Part shown: piece by piece, positions 37,163 to 49,915 of the stretch
How the letters are laid out: each line of letters opens with the position of its first letter
Position numbering within the stretch: position 1 is the first letter of the stretch
Source of the DNA: Lentinus brumalis
Taxonomy: Eukaryota > Basidiomycota > Agaricomycetes > Polyporales > Polyporaceae
NCBI GenBank assembly: GCA_001792895.1
Contig: MARA01000001.1
Coordinates: 1,860,001 to 1,924,000 of the forward strand
Reading direction: 5' to 3'
Length of the DNA stretch: 64,000 nucleotides
The notes under the pieces: generated by a model
What the model was told of the DNA's origin: nothing
Database searches by the model: none
The model's input: the letters and a program-made list of their open reading frames with translations, nothing else
Program-made: the position numbers and the translations under genes

Positions 37163-37584
37163 GAGCTGCGATGAGTACGAGATGCACAAGGCGTGTTTTG
37201 AGGCGTGTCGGATGTAAGGCAGTGAGAGCAGGAGGTGAGAATTCAATACCGCGGTGAGGCAGGACGAGGACGAGGAGTGAGGCTCTCGGAGACACGAGGC
37301 GCCCACGAGGATCTACCGCATCTAGATATGGACATTGTTCTCACGCCTCGATTGGCCCGCGAGTGCCGTGTGGTTCGAACTTGCGGGCGTCCGCGTGGCG
37401 GTGGCAACATTCGTCTTAACCTGAACCACAAGGGGTAGACCAACTCACAAGTCTGGCGGTGTGCCTGGAACAAGTAAGAGACATACTGAGACCACAACAT
37501 ACGCTGCGTAGACTGAAAACAACCGCTTACACAGTCGGGATTCAAACTCAAGACTGGTTCTGATCAGGACATCGAACCGCACGC
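37163..37584. other. Divergent promoter, FHA/G-patch gene and XLF
   Basis: A 422-bp region between two divergent starts. No gene seen. A shared control region is possible. Confidence 0.45.
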
Positions 37585-39653
37585 ATGGAGTATTTGTCCG
37601 AGGTGAGCTGCGTGGTCCACAACTTCCTGAAGGGTGCCTTCTTGATCCCCACGCATCACGCATCTAGGAGCACGTGAAGCTACTTCTCACCAAAGAATGG
37701 CTCGTCAAGTCGGACAGCGAGTCGTCGACGCCATACCTCCTGGTTCGTCTTACCCACACTTATCTCCCAATACTTGCTGCTCTAATCCAACGCCATCATC
37801 AATGCCAGTAGAAGTTCTATGCCTCCACCGTGGACTTGACCTGCTGTGTATTGATCACGGACACGAAGAATGCATGGGGCGAAGGTGAGCCACTCAAACT
37901 CAGGTTAGATCGCAGGAAATGCGCGTGTTGTGACGACTCGGCACGAGGGCTATACCCTTCAGCCTAGCTATAGAGGGCGCACATTGCAATCAGAGGTTCC
38001 GAACTCTCGCTCTGGACACGACTACGCCAGCGCAAGCCGCTACTGTACGCTCATGAAAGGGGAAGGCCTTGTCTACAATTTAATGCGTGAGACCTCATTT
38101 GTGCCGTGTAGGGCAGGAGACGCATCTCGGCTGAGCTACCGGGATGGCCTCCATCGCTGTGTGGCTATACCTTGACCAGTTTGTCTTCTCGGAGAGGTCG
38201 GACGACAGTATATGGCAGGGCCCGACTCAGGAAGCCCGGATCGATTGCCTATAGCCGATCTGCACCCGCTATTGCACCTGCCACTTTGGTTTCTCCTCGA
38301 ACGCAGTATGCTCACTAAGCACACAGTACTGTCCAGTAATCAAATCGCCAGGAGGTGGCGTGATTGCAACCCGCAAAACTCTACTAGCTTCGCGGAAGAA
38401 GAGGAAGAGGAAGCGTGGAGGATCAAGTGCTTGGAGTTCCTAACCTCAGCGCACTCAATCGGAGGCCTTTCCGCGCTGTCCCTGGAGCTCGTGGAGTCTA
38501 ACTTCTCTGTATGGAACTATCGCTGCGTCTCAGAATTACTGGACTGAAGTGGCGTCGAGCAGGACTTCGCCTTCACATTAGGTGGCGGAAATTTCCGCTG
38601 GCGGTGGGAAACATTCCATCTCGGTCCCAGGATGTCAGCAGATGTACTGTCCAAGCACCTCATTCTGCCGCTGATCAGCATGTCGCATATCGCGTTCTCT
38701 TCAGCTGATCCCTTGGGCGCGACCTCTGAGGCTGACCTAGAGAAGGTACGTGCCGACTGTCTGTATCCTAGCCGAGGTCTCCGCTGAATTGAACACATAT
38801 GCCGCAGTCCGTAGACAAGGTCGGGAGGACTGCTCGCCGCACGCTGGACACGCATGTCAGGAACGCGCTGTCTAAGCCAGTCCTGGCAACGACGCTCCGG
38901 CGCATAACAGCTATGTTCAACTTCGTCCCGGACCTCCGTGAGTCACTCTTGCGATAGTCTCATGACGCCTCATACTGAACCCAGATGCAGCCCGGATTGT
39001 CGCAGATGCGCAGGCTCCGGATCTTACTCCACCCTCCCCGCCCACAGCGTCACGAGCCAGAGCCACCACCCCTCCTAGGCATGCCGCGCCTGCCCGCAGC
39101 TCCTCTCCAGAGTGGCCTTCACCAGTTCATGCAACGCATACGGTACGTGGTGGCGCCTGTGGACCGCTAGACCTGGATCTAGAAGCTGATAACCACCGCT
39201 CAGGAGTCCAAGACCGAGGCTAAAGCGTCGAGTCAAGCCAAGCCTCCGAGTCGCATGCCCGCAAAACCGATCCCTTCAGCCGCTGATGACTCCGTCACTG
39301 AAGAGGAACCAGAAGAGGACGACCATGCCGTACCGGCCGGGAAGGGCAAAGCCGTCCCGCATAGCCGTCGGAACACGAATTCAAGGGATGGCAGCCCCGT
39401 TCGATCAGTGCCTCCAAAGCGAGCCACCCCAGATCAGTCCCCTCCCCCGGAGGCTGGGGGAAGCCGTAAGGAGCCCTCGCCTCCGGCGTCCTCGTCCCCA
39501 CCGCCCCCGAAGAAGGCCAAGAAAGCGCAAGTTTCTGACTCTAGTGACGAGGAAGACAGCGAGCAGGAGCGGAAGAAGAGATTAGCACGGCTGAAGGGAA
39601 GCTCTACCCGTGGTGCAAAGCAGCCTGTCAAGCGAGGAGGGCGACGATTCTGA
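37585..39653 (+). CDS. XLF: XRCC4-like factor XLF (NHEJ)
   Basis: Eight exons: 37585-37602, 37668-37742, 37812-37884, 38327-38508, 38563-38745, 38808-38937, 38985-39142 and 39204-39653; 422 aa. The head domain reads MEYLSEEHVKLLLTKEWLVK, STPYLLKFYASTVDLTCC, ITDTKNAWGEV, then RRWRDCN. A helical stalk begins near DVLSKHLILPLIS. The C-terminal 200 residues are disordered, Ser/Pro-rich and end in the basic KRGGRRF. XLF bridges DNA ends with XRCC4 and Ligase IV in non-homologous end joining; yeast Nej1 is the counterpart. Intron 3 is 442 nt, long for this genome. The splice joining exons 4 and 5 removes an in-frame TGA and uses a weak gagcag acceptor. Confidence 0.82.
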
Positions 39654-40119
39654 GGATTTCGAGGTTCACGGTTCACACGGCGCCCTTCAAGGCATGATCG
39701 CGGGTTTATCTCCTTCTCCCCACGAGAAGTCCCCATGTATCTCACTTATCTGCATTGGTACCCTGAGCCAGAAGACATGTGCCTTGCCTCACGCGTCTTC
39801 CCCGCATCGTGTTTAGGTCGTGTTCCGTGTTGTGGACGGCCTTAGTATATCATATGTCGAGAAGACGAGAAGCCCGGGATTAAACGCGTGCTGCCTTCGA
39901 ATGGTGAGCTTTCGACCGCGGCTTCTCTCCCTTGTATGCCGTCACTTGACCGTAGGAGTTAGCTTCACAATGTCCGCAAGTCAGTTTTAAGCTCCTCTTG
40001 GCAGACAAGTATGTGATATTGATATGAGCGTGGCATACGAGACGAAGGAAAGCAATGGTACAGCAAGGAAGCATACACAACATTGTGAAGTGGCGAGGCG
40101 TAGCGAGGGGATATCGTGA
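39654..40119. other. Intergenic DNA between convergent genes
   Basis: No gene seen between the XLF stop and the 3' end of the small Cys/His-rich gene. Confidence 0.4.
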
Positions 40120-40389
40120 TCATCGACGTCTGACTCGAGCGGCCAGGGCAGCTTCCTTGCACGCATCACAGGGTTCCTGGATCAAGTTCAGTACTTTCCG
40201 CCTCTCGCGGTATGTCTGCCGAGTCTCGAGGTCAGCGGACAGGCGGAGACTGATGTCATATGTTGCACGCACCTTGGGGCAGGGACAATTGTTACTGTAG
40301 GCACCCTTGTGTGCGTGAGCGGAGCTGAGCCCGCAATTCGGTGAGCCGCAATCCCACTTCTCGCCCGAGTAGTACAAGATCACGAAGTG
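40120..40389 (-). CDS. Small Cys/His-rich orphan, 5' end unresolved
   Basis: Two exons are clear: 40273-40389 and 40120-40215, joined by gtgcgt...cggcag. They give HFVILYYSGEKWDCGSPNCG, then SSAHAHKGAYSNNCPCPK, then TYRERRKVLNLIQEPCDACK. The pattern CxxxxC, HAH, CPC and CDAC suggests a zinc-binding minidomain, possibly two knuckles shared across the exon border. I know no family by this pattern with certainty. The upstream exon could not be fixed: the gtaatg donor before the acceptor at 40390 does not give a start in frame. The gene may be longer, and a promoter further right is assumed. Confidence 0.5.
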   Translation of the reverse strand, partial: HFVILYYSGEKWDCGSPNCGLSSAHAHKGAYSNNCPCPKVRATYDISLRLSADLETRQTYRERRKVLNLIQEPCDACKEAALAARVRRR

Positions 40390-42030
40390 CTGAGGTGGAT
40401 CACTTTAGCATACGATTGAAGAGCAGTCAGGAACGGCATTACCGGACATCCTCGGTGCTGATTGCCACAGCTAGCGTGCACGAGGAGACGTGAGCGTATG
40501 TTAGTCGACGGCAAAAAGGAACGGCTGACCTTTCTTCCCAGCACATTTCTGAAGATGGGAGAGGTTCAAGGGAAACACGTGTTGACAGGTATGGACTCGT
40601 TGGAGTATAGACCGTCGAGCTCGACAGGTCTGGCAGGGGGTGATGGAATACAGATCTGATCTCCTGGGCAGCAGCATCACTCTTATAAGGAGCCAAAGGC
40701 GCCCTCATAGAAGGAGAGAGCGACACAAGTGGCAATACTTAATGCCAGCATAGACTGTCTGTCACGAGAGGAGGTAGTATACATACATAGGCGCAGTGGC
40801 CACTTGGCAGCCGCGCGTTTTCCTTATACGCCCGCCATTGAGTGCGAAGAGATACGGTTTCCAGATGGCGAAGACGTCTGCACCCCGAGCTGCCGTAGAT
40901 GGTATCGTGATAAGAAGTCGCGGATGCGGAGGTCGGAGCAGAGCCTACCAGGTCCGGTGGAGGCTAGCCATACTAAGGTCCGGTGACACGAACTCGCACG
41001 AGACAGTACTCGGCCAGAGACGTCGTCTGGGGTATGATAGGGTATGATGTCTGCGGTCGGCTGGCCGCATTGAATGGATCCTGAGGCATACCGGAACGTA
41101 CCCGGAGATTTGCCGTACAGAAGCGGTCTCATTCGACTGAGTTTGACTTTAGAGACGCAGCGGGATGGACGAGGGCAGCGAGATATCCGTGTGCGAGGTC
41201 CGGAATGGATTCCGCCATCGATGGCCGGGCGCGACGTCACAACGCAGTATGACGTGTTCTGAGACGATCATGACCGCGAGTTCGGAGATTTACAACGAGG
41301 CTTGCGGATACTGTGGCGGATGTCGGAGCGAACGAGAGGTATTCAAAGAAGGAAGGCATGTGGATTCACAGCTTGCTGGGCTCCCGGAAAGAAGAGGCTG
41401 GGACATTGTATGGTGCACATCAGCATAAGTTTTGGATCATGGGTCATGCGAGAAAATGATGGTCTTGTACCAGTTTGTACCAACAACGTCCCAGAAGAGC
41501 TCCGGGAGGCTCTGGGACGGGTAGGTTCTGGCTGACGGGAGGCCATGGCATGCTCATGGGGCCTGACACCGAAAATTGCGGTAACATAACATATCTATCG
41601 TGGCACATGTCATCAAAACATTCCGACTTCTCTCATCAGAAGGCTTGCCATACTTACCTCCGAGTCACACGAGCATCGTTGGTCTTCGTCTGGCACACCT
41701 CGCGATTTCTGGGCGTGTTAGCCGGGCTTGTGACTGTCTGAACAGTCAGAACGCCTTGAAGCACATGTACCGCCCATTTAGACGTCGTCCAAGAGCGTCC
41801 AAGAGGACGAGAGGCCATAAGACGGCGCGCGGCCGGTTGCTCGGTCCGCGGTCCCTTTGAGCGCCAACAGACTTCAGTCGCGCCCACTAAGTACTGCTTT
41901 CAGACGCTCACCATGACTACCACGACACAACACGACCACTAATCATAACTACTCTAGTATCAATGGCCATCTAGCTCGGCCTCGAGGCCTCATATCTGCA
42001 CGAAGCGATGAATACAGACGCACATGAACA
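40390..42030. other. 1.6-kb stretch, nothing firm
   Basis: The left end must hold the missing 5' exon(s) of the Cys/His-rich gene. The remainder carries only short open frames on both strands without domains or splice structure. Confidence 0.35.
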
Positions 42031-43622
42031 CTACAATTTCGCTGTCGGTTTGTCCCCAAGAGCGCCGTCCTCACGCAGCTTCGCCTGCTCCTGAGCACTA
42101 ATCCCCAGCTCCCACAATATCTCCTCCGTATGCGCACCACGCGCAACGAGAGTCGTTTCCGACAGGTCCGAGGATTGCAGCTTAGAAGATATCTTCGACG
42201 GCGTCCTCGTAAGCTGGGGATGTGGGTTCGGTATTGGCCCTCCTCCGGTGGTCGCCCATGCCAAAGCAGCGGCCTCTTCTACAGAAAGAACGGGAACTGC
42301 GCACGCATCGGTTCCTGTAGACAAAGAGCCGTCAGCGCGTGGATCCTACTACCACGAATTGGTGGAGGTGTACCTTGGAAGACCTTTGCCCAATAATCAC
42401 GCGGCTGCGACTTGAACCCTCTCTCTATGAACTCCTTCATGCGTGGCCACGTATCCATATCAGTCTGGCTTTCCTCCGACAACCGCCATCCATCATCCAG
42501 TGCAAAGTCCTTCGGCAGCGCGCCCATCAAGTGCTGCACGAACGCGCGGAAGAACTGGGGCTCAAGACACGCGACCGACATCCACCGCCCGTCCGCGCAG
42601 GTATACACATTGTAGAAGGGGGCACCTCCGTCGAGCAGCCCTGTGCCTCTTGGCTCACCAAAGTGCGGCGAGTGGAGCTGTGCGAGCAGTAACGGGAAGG
42701 TGGACAAGTACCGCGCCCCCGACACCATGTCCGTGTTTACAACTTGCCCTAATCCGCTTCTGTTGCGTTCCAAGAGCGCGAGGAGGATGCCCATGGCACA
42801 CATTGCGCCGCCGCCTGCAAAATCGGCGAGGATGTTGAGAGGAAATGTTGGCTTGTCTTCGCCAGGTAGCATCTAGTTCAGTTGTGTTCAGCATACGCCG
42901 TGGGCATGTACATAGGCCATACCTACCGATAGGACTCCGCTGAGCGCAAGATAGTTCACGTCGTGGCCTGTCAAAGACAATGAGATCTCATGCGTCTGAA
43001 GGAGTTACTTCCTACACTGACCAGCCATGTCCTTGTGTGGACCTGTACAGGTTTTCATCAACACACCCGGACACATGGGACCTAGTATGCGGGACCTACC
43101 TTCTCGAGGAAACCCAACCAAGCGTGCATACACTAGTCGCTTATTGCTCCCTTGCACGCCCGCCTTCTCGATTGCAAGAAAAACCTCAGGACCGAGCTTC
43201 AAACGCTCCATAACGCCAGGTCGGAACGGGTCGATGAGTACGTCCGCCTGTTCGACAAGCTTCCGCACGATTGCGTATCCACTCGGTGTCTATTGCATCA
43301 CAAACCATGTCAGCGAGACGCTCCTCTGGGATTGGACACCATGCAGAATCGACCGCGCACCTTCGGGTCAATTGCGATCGACCGCTTCCCTCTGGCAAGG
43401 ACGTCTGGTGCGGGAACAGCCGTGGCGACACCGCTGGGGCGGTCCACCCGCACCACGTCCGCGCCGAAGTCCGCGAGGATCATGCCCGCCATAGGACCCG
43501 GCGCAAGACCAGCAAACTGCAGGCCAGATGAGAAAGTTACTGACATGTCGACTCGAAGATCGGGGACTTACTTCGACTACCTTAACCCCCGCAAGGGGCC
43601 TCAAGGTTGTTGCCTCAAGCAT
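42031..43622 (-). CDS. AMACR: Alpha-methylacyl-CoA racemase (CoA-transferase III fold), PTS1 AKL
   Basis: Seven exons: 43572-43622, 43361-43516, 43100-43289, 43022-43042, 42927-42967, 42374-42872 and 42031-42314; 413 aa. Family marks: [60 protein letters not shown] with the catalytic His-Asp region, then [19 protein letters not shown] epimerises (2R)- and (2S)-methylacyl-CoAs so that branched chains can enter beta-oxidation. The protein ends in AKL, a PTS1 signal, so a peroxisomal site is likely. Two micro-exons (21 and 41 nt) are needed to bring the catalytic HKDMAGHD region into frame. A related family member, such as a formyl-CoA transferase, is less likely because of the overall motif set. 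Confidence 0.93.
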
Positions 43623-44134
43623 TTGCACGCCGTCAGCGATATCTGGAATTCAACAGCACTCTGTAAGCCAGGTGAGTTTGCTGGATGTAGAGAGCATACC
43701 CAGGTAGGGCCAGGTTGTGGCCGCAGCAAGAAGACATGGTTGAAATCGGTCTCTAACTTGTTGCCGGTGCCGGCGCGCCTTCTGGTCCCGTGGCAGTCGC
43801 ACTCAAACAGATTGAACGTACATCGAAAGAGAGACATTGAATTACATTCATGCAGCATCTAGTGGCGATACATATCAGAGTCGTAACGCGACGGACGGCC
43901 GAAGCCAACACGATCGTAACCCAGGCACAAACATGGAACAATCATTAAGTATGAATGGACTAAACGGCTCGTATGAAGATGCGTGACGGTCATCATCTAA
44001 GGTGCACAGCCTGGATTCCTCGATAACCAAGAGAGCGTAATGGCGTAGCGGATATGTGCGTACGCGTGTGTATTATGGTGTCTTACGGACGTATGTGTAT
44101 GTGGTGGATGGGAAGGGAGGCGAGGCGAGGAGCC
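43623..44134. other. AMACR promoter and ABC transporter 3' flank
   Basis: No gene seen in this short stretch between two minus-strand genes. Confidence 0.45.
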
Positions 44135-47100
44135 TTATGCTTCGTACGCCTTCTGAGTTTTGTCGGCCATCTTGATGTCGCTGAGCGTGATCGACGACCG
44201 TTCGCACATGCTGCGGAAGATACCCTCCGGAATGTTATACAAGTTAGCGGGGGTGTCGAACTCGGCGATCTGGCCTGCGTCGAGGACGCAGATACGGTCG
44301 TATCCAATGATTGTGCGCAAGCGATCTGCATTGAAACGAGAGCATAAGCGACATGCGAGGGGGATATGCCCAAAAGGTACGTACGAGCAATGCACAGAAT
44401 GGTGCGGTCCGTGAATTCGTTCGCGATCGTGTCCTGGATCTTCCTGTCGGTCTCGTAGTCTACGGACGCAGTAGCCTCGTCGAGAATGAGAATCTTGCTG
44501 TCCTTGACCAGCGCACGCGCCAGGGAGACGAGCGAGCGTTGGCCGATGGACAAGTTGCTACCCTCATCTTCAATCGGGCTGTCGAGCGTGAATCGATTCA
44601 CGGGTGAGCGCGCGCCCTCCTTGACCTCCTCGTCGTCGGAACCATCCAGGGAGTACTTCTTCCTGTCCTCGACCAGGTATGCTCTCTTCAAAGCATCCCA
44701 GAGTTTCGCGTCGTCGTGAGCGCCGAAGGGGTCCAAGTTACTCCGGAGGGTTCCTGAGACTGTGAATCTATCAGCACCCCGATGCATACGGGACAGCAAA
44801 GGCATGATAACTCACATAGCAATGGGTCCTGGGGAATGATCGCCAAGGCATTCCGTAGGTCCTTCAGACCGATGGAAGAGATGTCCACCCCGTCGATGAC
44901 AATGGACCCGGAGGTCAGCTCAACAAGTCGGTACAACGTGGTCATGATGCTACTCTTGCCCGCACCAGTCCTGATTACCGCTATCAGCCAACACGCTCAG
45001 CAACCCACTAGTCCGACAAATTACTCACCGACCAACGATGCCGACTTTCTCACCCGGTCGTACGGACATCGTCAAGCCTTTGAGAACAGGCGGGAGCTCC
45101 GGCCTATACTTCAGAACGACATCCTTCATCTCGATCTGCCCCTTGGACGGCCAGGACGCTTCGGGCTTGCGGTCCGGTATCTCGTGAGGAGCCTCTTGCT
45201 CGAGCACGTTCGCATAGTGATAGATCCGCTCAACACTGTTGAAGTCGTTCTCGACCTCAGCGCTCTGTCGAACCATCCACCCGAATGCCTGCTGGACAGA
45301 GATGATGTAAGACAAAACAAGACCGGTCTGCGAGGGTGAGATGGTGTAGCGCGTGCCGACGGCGAGGATAGCGACGACGAAGGTGAGGAGGATGCCCATG
45401 AAGTCGAGGCGAATACCGAGCCATCGCTGGTTCGTGACTGTCAGCCAGTACGCACGATTCTCGATGTCGACGCGCTTCCGGTTTTCTGCGAGGAACCTGT
45501 CCGTCTCGCCGTATGCACGGATGGTCGCCAGACCGGACAAGGACTCGGAGAAGTGGGTGTAAAGCGTTGACCGTAAGAGCGAATCCAACCGCTGCGAATG
45601 TAATTTTTTGGTCAGCCTGTCCTTCCACCGCCATAGGCGAATCATTACGTACCTTGAGCTCACGCGCACTTGCACGATAAAAGATCGCAGCCAAGACATA
45701 GACGAAGGAGATGACCCCGACGGCGATGAGGAACCACGGAAGGACAATGGCGATCAGTATGATGGCACCCAGAATGGTACCCAAGGTCGCGCAGAACATG
45801 CGCATGGCATCTCCAAGCGTGTTGTCAATGGTGTCTATGTCCTTCGAGAAGCGGTTCATGATCCGACCGAGAGGCTGAAACGGTGTTTTAGCGAAAACCA
45901 CGCATGTATACGGAACTCCAAACAGATGCGCTCACAGTAGTCTCGAAGAAGGTCATCGGTGCGTGCATGACCCGTTTGATCGCCTGCTTGTGCATCGCTT
46001 GGGAAGCAAAGTAGGTGAGCGAAGCGAATGTCGCGCCCATCATGAAGAGCGTGATAGCTTGCGAGACACCAAGCGCGGCGTAGATACCCATCTGTGCGAG
46101 AGACATGAAAATCCAAAATATGAAAAAAATGCAAGATGGCACGTACGTAGAAGCCTGCGGTCTGATTCCATTTGCGCTCCTGCCAGTAGACAAGCCTATA
46201 TCCTGCGTCAGCCAAAGGACATAAGCAGCGATGTATCGAACGTACCAGTAGGACGACATGACCTGCGCGACCTGAATCAACGCAACCGACAAAATGAGCA
46301 GCGGGACAATGACGTAGCCTTTTCCAGCCTTGATATAGGCCTTGTACACCTCGTTGCTGACGGCGCCCGTGTTCCTCTCCTCAGTCTGCATCAGCGCCGC
46401 GCCCTGGCTGCGCTTTCTCCGCTTGACCGCTTCCTTCGCGGCCTCGTCCTCGGTCTGCTCCTTGTCCACAGCCTCGACTTCCAGTGCCTCTTCCTCCTTT
46501 TCGAGCTCGCTCTCCTTGCTGCCGAATTCGTTCACGAACCGTGCAAAGTCGCCGTTAGCGGCCATCAGGTCCGAATACGTGCCGTGCTCGCTGATGCGCC
46601 CGTCGACCATGGTGTAGATGTAGTCGACCTGAGGGAGGAAATGGAGTGCGTGCGTGACGAGGATGCGCGTCTTGTCTGCTGCTGCCCCAAGGAAGACATT
46701 CTGGAAGACGTGCTTGCCGACGTGGGCGTCCAGGGCGGACATCGGGTCGTCGAAGATCTGAATATCAGTGCCGACGTAGATGGCGCGGCAGATGTTGATA
46801 CGCTGCTTCTGTCCTCCGGAGAGCGAGATACCCTGAGCATGATGTCAATACTGGTATTGATCACAGCGAGCTTTTGAGGACTTACCCGCTCTCCAACCTC
46901 GGTCATATCGCCATTAGGCAGTAGCTCGAGATCAGTTTCGAGACACGCGTCGTGGATGGCCTTCCAATAGCGCTCTTCGTCGAACGGCTGGCCGAAGGTA
47001 ATGTTCTCGCGCACCGTCGCGTTCTGGATCCAAGCGCTTTGAGGACAATATGCTACCGTCCCGTTGAACCTGACGGTGCCTGCAGTGCGGCGCATCTCGC

Positions 47101-49073
47101 CAATCATGCCTTCCAACAGTGACGACTTTCCAGAACCAACAGGGCCCACGATAGCCACCAGCTGACCATGGGGAATCGCGAGATTGACATTCTTCAGCTT
47201 GAATGTGGACTCCTGAGATTGCGGCTCCGTCGGGGTTGCTGGACGAGACTTCTTTGCAGCCTTCTTTTCCTTTTTGCTCTTCTTGACTTCCTCGGGAGGC
47301 GGCCCATCCCACACAAACTCGGCGTCGATGACTTCGACAGCGTACTTCATCTCGGTGTCTTGAACCTTGGTCTCCGCAATCGTCTCCGCCTCGAAGACGC
47401 CATACAAACGTTGAGTGGCGTTGTAGGCATCGGCAGAAGTACTGAGGGCCACAGCTGTAAGACTTGTCAGTACGAAGGAATCGAGCATAGCCGACGCGAC
47501 GAGCAACTTACGAAGGAACATCAGCGGCATACGAAGAAGTTGGAAGAGCGTGAGGGACGCGAAGATGTTCGCAGGGTCGAGCGAATGACCCGTGACCGAG
47601 TATACCACGAAAGCGAGGACGCTCGCGAGGGCCGGTAGTGAGACGGCGACAGCGTTGTTGGCGGATCGAATCACGAGCAGTGACCGAACGTAACTGAGAT
47701 AATGATCAGCTACTCTCGATTGTGGTACAATTGTAGGAAGCAACTCACCCCATCTCCTTGCCACGCAGTTCCGCGATACGCTTGAGGTAAGGCTCCTCCC
47801 AAGCAAAGTACTTGATAATCTTCATCGACCCCAAGAGCTCCTGAAGCAACTTGGCGCGCTTGTCTGTCCAGACCATAGACTTGTGGCGCAATTTTATGAA
47901 TTGCTTCATGACAAGGGTCTGCATAGGAGTCGCGAAGACGAAGACCGCGAACCCAGCCAACGCGGAGGGACCCAAGTTGAGGATGAGGAGAACGAGGCAG
48001 ATGGCCATCTGTATCGGAGCGGTGAGGCCCAGCTGCATAAACGAGCAACAGAAGTCGATGCGAGAAACGTCCGTAGAGATATGGTTGACCAATTTGCCAT
48101 TCGGTAGTGTTGCCCGAGCGCGCGACGACAACTTGAGCGAACGGTCATAGATAGCAGTGATGAGACCGCCGCGGAGCAACACGCCGGTGGACGCGGCGCG
48201 ATAGAAGAAATGATGTGTGCAGAAAGACGAGAGCAGTTGCAGGATAAAGAGGCCGATGGCTAGACCGATGCCTTGTCCAATTGGTGGTATTTGGTCGTAC
48301 AATCCTTGACGATGCGCGCTGCGACGATGACATCAGTGCCAATGAAATAAGTTTGGATCGAAGAAGCATACTTGTACGACTTCGTAGCGAAGTTGATGAT
48401 AGCCTGCGGAAGGTTAAGCGCATGCGCGAGTGAATAACTGTGCGAAGGACGCACCTTGACCAGGAGTGGACTGCAGACCTGGGAGACGTCCGCAATGAGC
48501 TTGAGGATACCGCCCGACCAAAACCACCACGCGATACTGTCGTTCATTGCCCGCACCAGACTCGCGCGTTTGCGGCCATCCTTCTCCCTCCATTGCTTCT
48601 CGCGTTCCGCGCGGTTGCCCCGCAGTGACCACCACAGACCTTTCAGCCCTGGACTGATCTCCCCGTTCGCGAGCTTCTCATTGTATTCTGCTGCGGCCGC
48701 CTGCCTCCTATCGAAAGACTGTGTGATCTTGTCTGCGATGTACTGGGACGCTCGGTTGTCCTGAAGCTTGTAGAGATCGGACGCTTCGAGCGGGCGGGCG
48801 TAGCCCAGGGACATGAGCGGGGTGATCCATCCGAAGGTGAGCAACGACCACCATGATGCGCCGACTTCAGGGATCAAGTCGGCGTCGTCCAGGGAGGCTT
48901 TGGGAGGTGGGATCTCTTTGGGGGTGAGCAGACGCTTCGGGCTCCTGTGAGGGTGAGCAGCTTATCAGATAACGGAGGCGCACATCTGCGAGGAGGGCGT
49001 ACCATCGAGCTGTCTTGGCTTTCTCGAGCGAGCCTGCTGGGCTGAGCGACTCATCTCGCGACATCCCAGACAT
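44135..49073 (-). CDS. ABCC/MRP-type full ABC transporter, YOR1-like
   Basis: Fourteen exons: 49003-49073, 48455-48944, 48372-48403, 47749-48318, 47512-47693, 46886-47454, 46246-46832, 46147-46195, 45936-46091, 45653-45874, 45029-45591, 44816-44970, 44385-44759 and 44135-44325; 1403 aa. Two transmembrane domains alternate with two nucleotide-binding domains. NBD1 has Walker [10 protein letters not shown], signature [10 protein letters not shown] and FDDPMSALD (Walker B). NBD2 has GRTGAGKSS, the degenerate signature LSIGQRS and [13 protein letters not shown] long charged insert ([13 protein letters not shown]) sits just before NBD1, and another before TMD2. Short MRP without TMD0 and strong similarity to YOR1-type exporters suggest plasma-membrane efflux of organic anions, drugs or lipids. 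The specific substrate is unknown. Confidence 0.95.
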
Positions 49074-49915
49074 GGATTGCGGCTGGACTTGTCGGGCAGG
49101 GGGACGGAGATAGCGTGCTCGAGGCAGTCAGCGTCGTAGCAGGTCGTAGCCTTATACCGACACAGACCCGGACTGCTTACGAGTCGATCTGAGTCGATGC
49201 GAAGGCTACAATGCCGCTACATATCTGTCCCGCTCGGCGGGCCGCAAGTACGTGATCCATACCCACAAACCATAGGCGCTCGACGCTCGGCGACAGCGTC
49301 CTCACCCTCGCCTGGGTCGCCATACACTGTTACTGTATTCAAGCTATGAGATTGTAACCCGACGCCCACATTTCTTCCTCTGGTGCCGTTGATATGAACC
49401 CTATGGACGTGTTGTGGACGACACACCTCGTGCATCGGGCGGCCCGACCATCGGTACAAGTACATGTTTGCCATCTGCCTGCGCAAGCAGACTGCGCGAC
49501 AATCATCCGAGTCAGCCCCGCTATATAGGCCCGCAGTGTTCGAACGCCTCTGATTGGACTCCGGACGGGCACGCACCCCCGCCGTGTGCCATAGCGTTTA
49601 GCTGGTACATACTCGATACTCATCTGTGATCTTACAGACTCTGGGCCACTGACCGAAGAGGTGCTCAGTAGTACCAAATCGCGAATGAGTGTACTACGGT
49701 GGCAGTATTTACACACTTGACCAGCCGAATCGGAGCAACATTGCCCTGCCGTCACATCGTCAAGATTCTACATGGAAGTCGGGACAGGTCGGGACTTGCA
49801 TGAGACAGGCAAGGACCGGGTGCAATACAGTAGGGTGCGGTCTGGTGCGGTTGCTTTGTGGTTCGCCGAAGCGCCGAAGTTGACATATCCGCGCTTCGTC
49901 ATGCCAAGCCTGCAT
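49074..49915. other. ABC transporter promoter, nothing else seen
   Basis: 840 bp between two minus-strand genes, with no coding signal. Confidence 0.45.

Noticed and set aside
45963..46877. 304-codon plus-strand frame inside the ABC transporter
   Set aside because: Antisense shadow of NBD1 and linker exons, with no supporting motif.
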